NCBI GenBank assembly: GCA_030737875.1
Contig: CM060918.1
Location: 769,290,552-769,354,551 of the forward strand
Source of the DNA: Allium sativum
Taxonomy: Eukaryota > Streptophyta > Magnoliopsida > Asparagales > Amaryllidaceae
Reading direction: 5' to 3'
Length of the DNA stretch: 64,000 nucleotides
Part shown: positions 24,371 to 35,292 of the stretch, one piece after another
How positions within the stretch are numbered: position 1 is the stretch's first letter
Layout: every line of letters begins with the position of its first letter
Position numbers and translations under genes: made by a program
Notes under the pieces: generated by a model
The model's database searches: none
Told to the model about the DNA's origin: nothing
The model's input: only the letters and a program-made list of their open reading frames with translations

Positions 24371-25245
24371 ATAATTAGTGCAATTAATAATTATTTTTAA
24401 TAATTAATCATTATTAAAAAGTAAGCATTAATATTAATAATTAAGAAGTAATATTAAATATTTAGTAATTTATTCTTGATAATTAATAATTAAAATGTTT
24501 TTATTAAAAAATTGTACAAACTTATTTTTCACAGTTCTTTTTCTACTTGTTATAATAGTGGCCGGTTAGATATTAACAATAGACAATATTTAATAACCAA
24601 TAATATTAATATTTAAAAATAATTAATAAATTGTAATTATTCTTTGCTAAAAAAATAGAAATTATTTTTTAATAATTTATGTTAAGTGTTTAACAGGTAA
24701 TAATTGGTGACATATACATGATAAGCTTTAGGTGGAAACTCGTGTCCTTTCTCAATTTAGGCTTTTACTAGAAACAACTTTAAGTGGAAAAGATGAAAAT
24801 TTGGTTCAAAACTCACATCCTTTCATTTTGCTGCTTGTAATAATATTTGACTTACCACTTAATACTATGTTCAATAATAAATAATCAAGAATTATAGGGA
24901 TATTTGATAATTACTAATATACACATAATAACTAGTATTTGGTAATTAACATTAAATAATCATGATTAAAAAATAATACATGACGATTGACATCATCTCC
25001 TTTTTATTTTACCGCCTCTTGATTTCATTCTCCGCCTTTTTTTCATTCCCGCACAATGATTTCCAATTCCCACGTACGCATTCTACCTGTAACTTAATTT
25101 TAGATCCAACCCCTTTCCTTTCCATTTCGCATTTTCTCCCATCCCCCGTTATCGGATCCTTTCCCCAAAAACAGATTAATTTACAATTTCGTTCAAGCCT
25201 TGATTCCCAAAAAAAACATATCGCGACGACCAGATTTTTTTATTG
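24371..25245. other. AT-rich interior of nested element, no gene
   Basis: 24371-24960 is very AT-rich with repeated TTAATAATTAAT words. 24975-25245 is a pyrimidine-rich, leader-like stretch just before the duplicated segment. It could be the 5' untranslated part of the captured gene, but I have no match to test this. Confidence 0.4.
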
Positions 25246-27338
25246 CAATTAGCAAAATAAGGCACGATGATCTGAAATTAGCAAAATAAGGCACGATGAT
25301 CTGAAGTCGACCGGAGGACGAATGAGTATCTCGTGTAAGCGACTAGAGCGATCAATGTTAGGGAGAAGTGTGACCTTGTGAATACCGCGACATGGATGGT
25401 TGAGGGGTGTGGTTCTTGATGGCGCACTATTCATGATGGCCTATGCAAACTAGAGCAAGGCGAAGGCAGTTGTCTCATGTGGTTGTTGTATTCAGAGACA
25501 GTGGGAGCAATGAATATTTGTTGGTATTTCAATGAGTTCTCACTAATATCTATATCTGATTCCTTCTAAATATATAAATGAATTTTTTTAGTAGATTACA
25601 CATTTGAATGGATTGGTGATAAACTTGTTAGATATTCCACCAATTTGAATTCTCCACAGGTTAGATATTCTACCGGTTTGAATTCTCCACAAGTTGGAGG
25701 ATCATGTCGGGAATGTGGATAGGTCAGAACTCTGTATAGGCTGAAGCTGAAAATTTCTCCTTTGGAGATTTTGGAAAGTTTGATAAATCAGCCAAGACAT
25801 TTCCATTTGGTATCTCAGGTGGTTCTTCTTTCATTAATGGCTTCCATGACATCTCAGACTATAAGCATCTAAGGGCTATTTTGTTTCCCATTATTTCCAG
25901 TCGCAATGCAGCGAAAGCAGATTTAACCACAAACTAGAAAAACTCACAGTTAGAAGTAAACCTGGCAACTAATTGAGGTAGGTTGGTCGTTCATGTCACT
26001 CCGAAATTTTATTTCCTAAAGAGATCGAACTTAAATTTGATGCAGATTGATAGAGTTACCATATTTACTTGCAAAATATTGAACAATATACTATTGGTAC
26101 ATGAGGACCTCATATGTCTATTGATGCGCCATTAATTAGAGAAGGTTGAATGTTACCAATGTAATATCACTGTTTCGTTTAAAATGTGGCAGTTACAAAC
26201 AAATTATAACAAGTCCCATTAAACAAATTACACGTCTTAGAGATTGAGACAACGAACCCTAATTAAGTATAAACTCCAATTTAATTCACTTGGAATTATG
26301 TTTAGCTTAAAAGACGAATAAAATGAAATACGGTGGATAACTTACTTGCATAAAGCGTTTTGCTAATACTAACGAAGAATTTTAACTATTTGTAAATTTC
26401 ACTTAAAATCCTTTACTATAGATTATAAACTCTAAACATCTTGCACTTTGTATGTATGCGATTGTGTGGTGAATATAGTCGTGAATGTAGTCTTCCATTT
26501 TAGTTGATCTATCTCAGTTATCGGCTTTCTATTATGGTCGCTATTATGTCTTTAGCTTACTGAATCGTTGCCATTAGCCCCTCTAGAGATGAAATCTATG
26601 TATAGTTATTGCCTTATGTCAAATGTTTGATTCCATTCATGACCAATGTGTTACTGCTTATTTTGCTGAATAGTCAAAATAAGAACATGAATGAATGGTT
26701 GTTGTAGTTGGGGTTGATGTCACTTCAACCCAAAAAATATGGGATTCATGCCTATCCCCAAGCCTTTGGAAATATTGCATGATTTAAATTGAAACAATAA
26801 TAAATAATAAATCTTATATTATATTTTCTGCATGCATTGAAATCACCTCCAGCAGGGAACAAGGCCATGAAGAAAGCTAGACATTCTTTGTGGCAGCCTG
26901 GGTTATGCTGCTTTTGTAAATAATACTCTAGAAAATATGTTTACTGGTTTTGTAAATAATACTCTAGCAAAGGGTTAGCAGGCAGAGGATACCAAAACCG
27001 CACATTAGTCGTAAGAGTTAGCAGCTTGGACCTAGGCTTTAAACCGGTTATACAGCAGCAGAACATGTTTATATTAATAAAATCCCATAAATCAATGTAA
27101 CAGTTTCATACCTTTAGTACGGATGAATACATGTGCAGTTTGATATGTAAAAGAATGATATAGTTAGTTGCATTATTCTTAGGTATATATATGATTGTAT
27201 CCGTAATTATATTTCACTTATATTTGCTGTTTATTTTATTATTTAATTGAGCAGGTAAGTGTGAATGTTTCCATACCGAGTTATGCTGAACAGGCCAAGA
27301 GATTATTGGTGAGAGTAGAGATGTATTGCAGTTGGTAA
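25246..27338 (+). repeat. Duplicated 2.1-kb segment, copy 1
   Basis: Collinear with 58444-60534, from TTGCAATTAGCAAAATAAGG to GTAGAGATGTATTGCAGTT, with scattered substitutions and small indels. Copy 1 has an extra tandem unit at its start (AATTAGCAAAATAAGGCACG repeated). It contains an 18-codon exon-like block at 27255-27308 between GAGCAG and GTGAGA, with VSVNVSIPSYAEQAKRLL. This suggests captured host-gene sequence. Identity is unknown. Confidence 0.9.
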
Positions 27339-27772
27339 GATGCATGATGATTTGAGAGTTATGGTGGGCTGCTGCATACAAATCTACATCATCCAGGTTT
27401 ATGCTTATAAATTTGGAGTAAAGTAGGCAACACATGAGGATTCAGTTTTAGATTTGTTCTACACCAGAAGATCAAACATATATAACTAACTATTAAGCAA
27501 TCACTTTTCAAAAAAATTAGTTGATACAGTGATGATAAATGGTTTAAGTTGATCAATAAATGGTTTAAGTTGTGTGCTCTTTATGAAGTTGATCAATAAT
27601 TACAAAATTTGCATTCGTATTGATGATGATTACAAAAGATGATTTTATCTATACTGTGAAGTATTTCTACTTAAATATAGAGAGAGGCCTAAGCAATTAT
27701 CTCAAGATCTTGAATTATAACAAGTGGATTTTGATTTGTTTTTAGTTTCTACTGTCTTTTCCCTTTGTAACT

Positions 27773-27931
27773 ATGGATAATTTGCTTGCCTTTGAATCTT
27801 CCTTGTCAAATACAATCAATCCAAAGGAGCAAAAGCAACTTATTAGGAACCTGCTTCAGGTGGCTTCTGGAAATAAACTAAAAGAACTTGCAACTCAGAA
27901 GATTACAAAAGTGATCACTAATGTTACAGGT
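27773..27931 (+). pseudogene. Exon-like fragment of an unidentified gene
   Basis: ATG at 27773 opens a 53-codon frame (MDNLLAFESSLSN, then EQKQLIRNLLQVASGNKLKE) that ends at a donor-like ACAG/GTGACT. The composition is that of a real soluble, helical protein rather than of AT-rich noise. It lies on the same strand as the exon-like block at 27255-27308, so both may come from one captured gene. I do not recognise the family and see no continuing exon. Confidence 0.4.
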
Positions 27932-28479
27932 GACTTGTTTTTGTGTCTTTTTTAAAAAAAAACATCATAAATTTAATGTTCATATCTTCTCTCACACGGC
28001 CACATTTCTCTACATATTCTTTCAAATAGTTTTTTTTGCTTTGATTCTTGTTCAATAAAAATACCAAGATATTTATTTGTATGTATAATTCAGATTTGTA
28101 GGTTTCATATAGTTTCAGAGGCAAATGAGCTTTGTAGATTTTAGACGCAATTCCTGATGTGAATAGAAGATATGAGGATTGCATTAGGTGGAGGCTATTT
28201 ACATTTCAGAGGCAAATGAGCCTTGTGGATTTCATAGGTAAATGACCTTTGTAATTGGGTCAAAGGCTTTCAGAGGTAAATGAGGAGGACAATTGTAATT
28301 TTATACATTTTTATGTGGTATATGATTTATAATTTGTATTCTGGATATAAAGTTGTGATTTTTATTAATGAACCGATCATGACGTTTTTAAACTTATGTC
28401 TATTTCTTATGTTATTTGTCTATTTTTTGTTTCACATATATAATATTTTAGATTTTTATATATATAATTTGTGGATATA
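27932..28479. other. Non-coding remainder of nested element
   Basis: AT-rich. TTTCAGAGGCAAATGAGC-type words are repeated three times between 28110 and 28285 (about 88-bp and 65-bp spacing). No gene seen. Confidence 0.5.
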
Positions 28480-28762
28480 TTGCAACTGTAAAATAATAGT
28501 TGTAATAAAATATATCACAACTGTTATGAACAGTTGTAAAAATTATAACAACAACAGTGCATAACAAGTGTAATAAAGTTTATTACAACTGTGAAAAACA
28601 GTTGTAAAAAATATATATCACAATGGTGTCGTAACGGTGCACAACAGTTGTAAAATATTTTAGTCTATTACAACTTCTTAATATATGACCGTTGCCCCAC
28701 CGTTGTAAAATGTATTTTACAACGGTTTTCCATTGTTGTAATATGATCAATTTTTTGTAGTG
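28480..28762 (-). repeat. Right subterminal and terminal repeats of nested CACTA-like element
   Basis: Multiple ACAACTG, CAGTTGTA and ACCGTTGTAAAAT units, ending TTTTTTGTAGTG at 28762. The terminus matches the CACTACAAAAA consensus of many plant CACTA elements. Confidence 0.85.
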
Positions 28763-29155
28763 CAGAATAGAATGTTATTTTTTATTTTACATAGCTAGTA
28801 ATTACTAAACTTATCGATGTAAGTAATAGAATATAAAACACCCATACATATGCACTTGTCACACTATCCAGATTATTCCACTGATATGCGATGTTGCCAG
28901 CATCATCTACTTCCCTTGATGTGTGGGTGTGAGAAAATACGTCCACGTAGGACATGAGATATCAACAAGCTCGTTCCTGCAATAGATAATATATATAATT
29001 CAATTAAACATAGCCAATTACCAAACTGGTCAATATACAAATATAATAACTGATAAATTTACCAAGTCCTTGTGGTGATGCTAGAAAGGCTTAGATCCTC
29101 TACGATGAGTCATTGGGTTCCTGCTTCTGTTTGCTAAGTTCCTCGTCGACTCCAC

Positions 29156-31463
29156 CTGCAAATTTACATTGCATAATTATTTAATGAGATATGTAACATC
29201 CCATAAATTTCCATCCTTCAAATATATAATTTAATTTAATTATTGAATTAAAAATGGTATTAAAACATAAATTATGATTCATCAATTTATGACTCCTGAA
29301 ATTTATTTTTGATAAACAATAACCTACATTAGATAAACTGTGATTGAAAATAATGGTGATTATTAAATTGTTTATGCATTTGGATTAGCTAACTTTGATC
29401 TATTGTTGATAAAAAAATTGCAATTGAATCCATAATTTTATTTTAAAGGTTCAATAATTGGAAATAAATTTTTGATTGTTTCCTGTTTAATTTTGTATAG
29501 GAAGAATTATAACAAAACAGAGTGTCAATGATATATAATGTACGTTTTAACTATCGCAGTTAATGAAAATTAATGTTAACATTTATAGTAATAAATTATA
29601 CATCTTCATTTTTAAATATAAGTATAATTTTATAAAGGTAATAAATCCAAAATTTTAGAATAATATTTTATGGTCATTGAATAATAGTTGTAAACGATAT
29701 AGGAACGCTTTTGATGTGAGACATAAAGACTTTAACTTTGAAATTAGATTTTGAATTACGTGTATTTAGTTTAATTTAAGTAAATCAGGTCAATCGTTAA
29801 ATTACAAATTCAATTATAATTTTTTTTTATATTGTTATCAGTTAATAAAATAATAAGTATATAGTATGTAACAAGTCTAAATAAGTAAATGTTTCAATTT
29901 TATAAATAAATAAAACGTTGTCTACGTTGTATCTTTATGGCCCGTCCCTCCTTGAAAACCATTCTCATAATATATATATTTAACACAAAAGAAAACCTTT
30001 CATTTCAATTGCATGCATGCATAAACATTGCCTTTTTGCCATGCATTTGGCATAATGCACGTGTCTGGCATAAATGCATGGAACATATCTGGCATATGTA
30101 AAAAATGAAACGTTTCATACATAACGTATGTAAATGAATAAATGGAAAGGACATCGTTTGGTTTCCAACCCTTCTCTCTCAACTGTATGTTTTATATTAC
30201 ATAAAATATATGGTATAACATAAATGATTTCTATTATTCCCTATGCACATTTTAATGACTGCATATAATATATAGTATAAAACGTTTTATATAACATAAA
30301 TGCCTCCTATTCTTTCAAAAGCCGCGTTTCAGTAAAAAAACAGAGAAATAGAAACGCATGGTTCAAAAAAAGAAAAAAGAAAGATATAGCATTAAAAACA
30401 ATATGCTTAGTGTTGAGTCGGTGAACGAAGAGGAACATTCCAATGCTATAATTGGAATGGTGATTCACCACGTTCTTTCCAATTTTCCTACTCCCCTTCT
30501 TTTTGTTTATATAAACCAACACGTCTTATATGTTCACATACTTTTATCTCATCTTCCGCTCTCTCTTGCATTTTCTTCCTCATCTAGATCTCAGCTTTTA
30601 AAGAGACAAAAAAAAGAAGAAAAAAAAATCAGTTCTCCTCCTCAAATCAAAGGCTAGTTCTTCCTCAATTGAAGTCGCTATTGTCGAAGCTCAGCACCGC
30701 ACTGGAATTGAAACAGCAGTTTTCCCCTGCCGTGAGCTTCATCTCTTGCATGCTTTCTCTTCGTTCATTTATTGTGAGTATTTGCTCGCTGTTAATTTTT
30801 GATTCAAGCTTATTATTAAATTTAGTAATTCAACTAAATGGAACATTTAATTTTTGATTGTTTTGGATGTTGATTTTTGTGTTTGTTGTTGTCTTGGCTT
30901 GATCCGCGTTCAATGTTGTTACATGAGTGTCATGCATGAGTCATGATCACATAATCATGTTTGTGCCTGTTTATTTTTTGAGTATGGGCACTTTGTATTT
31001 TTTAATGTTTCGCTCACCTGTTCTATTTAGCATCAGTATATCTCAGTAAATTCAATATATGGGATGGAAGTACATTGACTATATCAACACAATTAGAATT
31101 TATGACCTTAGGTCTATCATGTTGCGGGCTAAACAGTTTAAATTTATATTTTCATGCATGGTTGCATACCATTATTTGGTTTATAAGTATAGATTTATTT
31201 ATACATGTCCTAAGTTTTGAAATATGTGTAGATACTGAAATGGAAACACTTGCTAATTATCACACAATTATGTACTTATCACCTTGTGTGCTAAACTGGA
31301 ACCATGTTATAAAACTATATCTATACCTATCTGGTTCATGAAATTTGAGATACATGCTTTTGTGCCTTTGGTTAGACTTGTAATTCTGTAACGGTGCCAT
31401 GCATGCACTTGTAGCTTCGAGCGTCTGCCCCTTTAAATTTTCGTGCACGAAGTGCTCCTCGGC

Positions 31464-31496
<33 letters not shown>

Positions 31497-31900
31497 AGAG
31501 AGAAAGATGAATACATGTTTTTCCTGTTCCAATTAGTGCCATGTATCTAATTTAAGTAATGACAGAAAAATGAAGATACTGTATAAACCTTTAGATATAT
31601 GTATGTATGTGTATACACATACACACACACATATATATTCTCAGGTGAGGATATGTTTAAAAAGGGAAGTATTGCTTCCTCCATGCATTTTTGTTTGGCC
31701 TGTAACTAGTTTATCTTAACTTATCAAATTAGCACCATGGCTTTATCACTTTACAATGCCACGTTGAAGCCTAGTTACATGATGAATTTTATATTTTTGT
31801 GACATATTTGTATACTTGAGTTACATTTTTTGCCATACCTTTGTTCTAACTTATGAATTGAGACATACATTTGACTGTACCAATTTAAAGCATGTCGTAC
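29156..31900. other. Unassigned region with promoter-like module
   Basis: No coding sequence can be supported. TGTAACATCCC at about 29191-29201 looks like the start of a gypsy LTR, but no matching end or target duplication was found. CATGCATG-type RY motifs cluster at 30010-30080. A TATA box (TATATAAACC, about 30507-30516) is followed by a CT-rich leader (30535-30775) and a GTGAGT donor-like site near 30776. Either an LTR or a plant promoter with first exon would fit. 31464-31490 is an A run and 31598-31640 a CA/TA tract. Confidence 0.35.
30507..30516 (+). promoter_or_regulatory. Candidate TATA box
   Basis: TATATAAACC in a less AT-rich setting, about 30 bp before a CT-rich leader-like sequence. 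The downstream product is unknown. Confidence 0.35.
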
Positions 31901-34900
31901 TGTTGACCAACTTTTTGGCAAAACCCGTCGCGGCTCATCGGATCGAAGCCTAATGTCCAGAAATTTTCTTCAACATTGATCGATCGGTCAATAGAGCAAT
32001 ACACGCTCCAAAAAGCCCAGACAAGATTCATCTTAAGCCAGTCTCCTTCAAAAACAGCCCGAACCTAGAGTGACTAGAGCTAGTCTCCTTCAAGCAACGA
32101 CTCATCGAGCCCGGAAGAATCGCTCATCCCAACTGGCCGAGTTAGCCGCTTCCATCAAAATCGGATCGACCAAATATCTCGGATTCACCTGGAAATATCC
32201 AGCTAAGTCATTCATTACTCGGACCGACTCTGAAAGCAAAATAGGCAGTCAACCACTTCCGGACAAGACTCTAATTTTGATACACCTCATCTCGAGTGCC
32301 ACGTAAGCCACCATTTTTGAGGATACTATTAATCAGCAGTATACCGGGTCTCACCGCCATAACTGCTTCCAATGATCAAGCTCCACGTGTCTGAGCTCCG
32401 CAAAAGAGGCAAGCTGTGACGGCCCTCCCCACACCAGCCGGCATTTCCTCTGAAAGTGCGCTGTACACATGCCCGACTAGCACGGAACAGTCGCCAAAGA
32501 AAGGGAAGAAGAGAATGAGCTAATCGAAAACCTGTAGAATGTCTCACAGCGCATGGAACAAAATATAGTAATAATGTACTTGACATAAAACAGGCGAGAC
32601 AGTGCATAAGATGATAACTAAAACCAACATCAACATCATCATCAGAGTAGCGGAAATCCAAATACAGCTTATTACAACTTTCCAAATTATTGTCTCTGTA
32701 CAAAAGAAAGAAAGGTACACCACTAATGCCCAAAGTAGTGACCGTAGCGACACAGAGAGAATATCTATATATATGTATCATACGTGGAAGCCTCCTGCTC
32801 ACCTTCAGTATAGCTACTCGTGCATACCCCCTAACCTGTCTCTAGTCTGCTCGTGAGAGCACCTAGAGTAATAAGAAGATACATAAAACTCTGGGTCTTA
32901 CAAAAAGTCTGGTATGAGCGATAAGCAGCTAAACAGAACAATAACAGGTATACTAAACCATACCTGAACCTGGACCTGCAACCAAAGAGTTGGCATTACA
33001 TACCGTACAATACTCTAAGGTGCCACTGAACAGATGGTGTAAAGATAACGGGGGGTGGGGGTGTGCATGTCATAATGATGGCAAACAAATCAAACATAGC
33101 AACCATCCTCACATCTCTCACTCAGTGCGTAAAGCATACGATGTCCACCATTGTCAATCACTAGACCCATCGAAGTAGTGACGGAATTTGACTTGTACAA
33201 CTACTGCTACTACCAAGCTTGTCCCATGGAGTCATGACCAAATATTTACAAATGACCCCACTTCATTGGTCTATAGCTCTTTAGTCGTACCTAGGCCACT
33301 GTGGCCCTGAATCCGTTCACGTACCTCCTACACATAGTGATCCAAAGTTATAGACATCGACAACCCCTTAGCACACGTCTCGTAGCAAAGCACAACTCAT
33401 GAAGTTAACTCGTTGATTCCCAACTGGATCCTGAGCTCTACTTCCTATTTGGACTTCCTTTGCATCTCGGGTTTTGGTCGAATTGGAGTTGGTCTTCAGA
33501 AAAGTCGTCGTGTAATTGCAGCTGCATTCCGGTTCAGTTCGATTGTCCTTCCTTGGTTCGGTTCGGCTTGCTCCACTTCCTCGCCATCTGTTTCGGTTCG
33601 GAGCTCCACCCTCGGTTCGATTCGGTGCTTCCATGTCACTTGGGTTCAGCTATCTCACTATCTTGATTCGGTTAGGCGCTTCTGCCTTTCTTTCCTCCAG
33701 TTAATCTAATCCGATCCCATGTCCAGCTTTAGTCCAATACCAACTCCAACCCTTATGCGAGAGGCCTTACTTTTTGCCAAGCTCTCTTCTTATACTAGGT
33801 TCCGATTCGGTTCGGTTCTCTGGTCAGTTCTCCGATCCGACCCAAGCCCCCTAACTCGATCCGATCTGAAACCCTGCACTGCTTCCTGCAACTTTTCCAG
33901 CGACTGTTTTACGCCATACGACGGCGTTTTCGACCAATCTAACTCTTCTAATTGATCACAAAGCATACCTATAGTCATAGCAACAAATAGAAGTGACCAC
34001 AAACACCAAAACAACCATATGACAAGGTTAAACGGATCAAACATAGCCAAAATCCCATATTTTCCCCTAAGCATGTTTAAGCAAAACTAATGATATGATT
34101 AGCAGAAATTAACCAAATTAACCAAATTTCCTAACAGAGGCCTAAAACAATGTTTCGAAATTTATAAATATTTTTCCAGAATTTAATCATGTTTAAATTC
34201 GCTAATTAACACTAATTACCCTTAATTAACCTTAATTAGTGAGGAACTATGCAAATCACTCACCTTGGCCATAAATAAAATATCAAATCTGAAATGAACC
34301 TCTGTTTGGCACTGTTCCCAATGCAACACAGTAGCTCTAACCTTGCTTTAGTGCTAATCCTCCTTAATTTGATGTTGATTAGGCTAATCTTCAATTAGAA
34401 AGTGGTTTGGGGATGTTTTAGATGTTGGAGGCTATAGCTAGGTTAAGAGGAATGAATAGTGACGGTTGAAAAATGAGAAAAAGGTATTCTCCAAACCCTA
34501 ACAGCCCTTTTAAACTCCTAATCCCGAAATTTCCCTTTGGGCCTAGCTGTTAATCACCCGGTTAAGCCCAATTAAGCTGTTTTTCACCATCTGAAACTTG
34601 TTTCAGCCATATCTCCAAAACGGTGAGTCCGTTTTGCTAATGTGACACTCTACAAAAAGGTAAACCATCATCCGGAGCCAATGGAATTGGTTTTAGGTCA
34701 AAATTCCTTTCCAATCAAAAGTTATGGTCAAAACAAGATCAGCTAGGGGCAAAACGGTCATTTAAAAATCGGCAAAAATCATGAACATGGGAAATGACTC
34801 CAATAGTCGTCTCCCTTACATGACCATACAACTTCGTATGTGAAAGAAATTTATATTCTACGATCCTTCGATGCGTAGAATGCGGGTCGTTACACAAGCC

Positions 34901-35272
34901 ACATGGCGGCCCGCTCATCCCATTTCTCCATCTATAAATACCTTCTTCCCCAAAGAAGAAAGGCATGCTACTTTGGGCATTGTAAACTCATGAAAAAGAA
35001 GACTTACAACTGATTCCTCAAATAAGCAATTCCTATTCCTCTTAAAACTTCTCATCTCCCATCTTTCTTCAAACAGAAAAACATTGTACTAGTAATCAAA
35101 AGTAAATCAATACATATAAAGTGGATTTAGGCACCATATTTACCAAACCACTATAAAAAGTCTTGCATGTTCCCTGTTTTCTTTATTTTACCGTATTATA
35201 TAAATATTATTCGTGTGCTTTCCACACGATTGGGGGTTGATTGTCACTAGTGACCAACTTTTGATGTCAACA
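31901..35272 (+). repeat. 5' LTR of a Tat-lineage gypsy element, split by a solo LTR
   Basis: Starts TGTTGACCAACTTTTTGGC at 31901 and ends TTTTGATGTCAACA at 35272. It is followed three bases later by a tRNA-Arg-type primer site. Removing the nested 2480-bp LTR and one CAAGC leaves about 890 bp. The left limit is inferred from the TGTTGACCAACTT / GTGACCAACTTTTG similarity of the two edges. The matching 3' LTR is not in the window. Confidence 0.7.
32415..34894 (-). mobile_element. Ty3-gypsy solo LTR, 2480 bp
   Basis: TGTGACGGCC at 32415 to GGGTCGTTACA at 34894, flanked by CAAGC on both sides (32410-32414 and 34895-34899). On the minus strand it begins TGTAACGACCCG, as chromovirus LTRs often do, and a TTTAAAAGG TATA-like box lies near 34510. 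No internal region, primer site or polypurine tract is present, so it is a solo LTR left by LTR-LTR recombination. TTCGGTTCG words recur around 33540-33850. Confidence 0.9.
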
Positions 35273-35275
35273 CTT

Positions 35276-35292
35276 TGGCGCGCCAGGTGGGG
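35276..35292 (+). promoter_or_regulatory. Primer binding site of the Tat-lineage element
   Basis: TGGCGCGCCAGGTGGGG is complementary to the 3' end of a tRNA-Arg, the primer class used by several plant Tat-lineage gypsy elements. It sits three bases after the LTR end. Confidence 0.8.

Larger units (their letters stand above)
24183..28762. mobile_element. Nested non-autonomous CACTA-like element carrying gene fragments
   Basis: The right end on the minus strand begins CACTACAAAAAATTGATC at 28762 and is followed by many ACAACTG / ACAACGG units out to about 28480. The left side (24183-24370) shows the same kind of units (TTACAACTG, CAGTTGTAATA) and a degenerate start in which CATATTACAAC matches the right end. 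So the element has paired subterminal repeat regions but a decayed left terminus. No transposase is visible. The interior holds a 2.1-kb segment duplicated elsewhere in the window and exon-like fragments. It sits inside an intron of another CACTA TnpA gene. The exact left edge is inferred. Confidence 0.65.
24010..29155 (-). pseudogene. TnpA-like gene of a second CACTA element, C-terminal exons
   Basis: Three minus-strand exons fit the Transposase_24 pattern. The first is 29155-29063 (acceptor TGCAG, donor GTAAAT), with STRNLANRSRNPMTHRRGSK. The second is 28976-28848 (acceptor TGCAG, donor GTATGG), with MSYVDVFSHTHTSREVD. The third is 24144-24010 (acceptor AAAG, donor GTAAGT), with the acidic stretch EEDDLFDIVLDPT and then RNRRYGRGNQ, matching the usual GGR..RVYGLGS block. 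A TAG separates the last two blocks, so the gene is probably dead. The intron between exons two and three is about 4.7 kb because it contains a smaller CACTA-like element. The 5' exons are not seen right of 29155, where the sequence changes character. Confidence 0.7.

Noticed and set aside
31464..31490. A run as a SINE or processed pseudogene tail
   Set aside because: No upstream box A/box B, no gene body and no target duplication could be recognised.
33368..33955. Several reading frames rich in Ser, Arg and Phe on both strands
   Set aside because: They lie in the solo LTR and reflect repeated TTCGGTTCG words. No family motif and no splice context.
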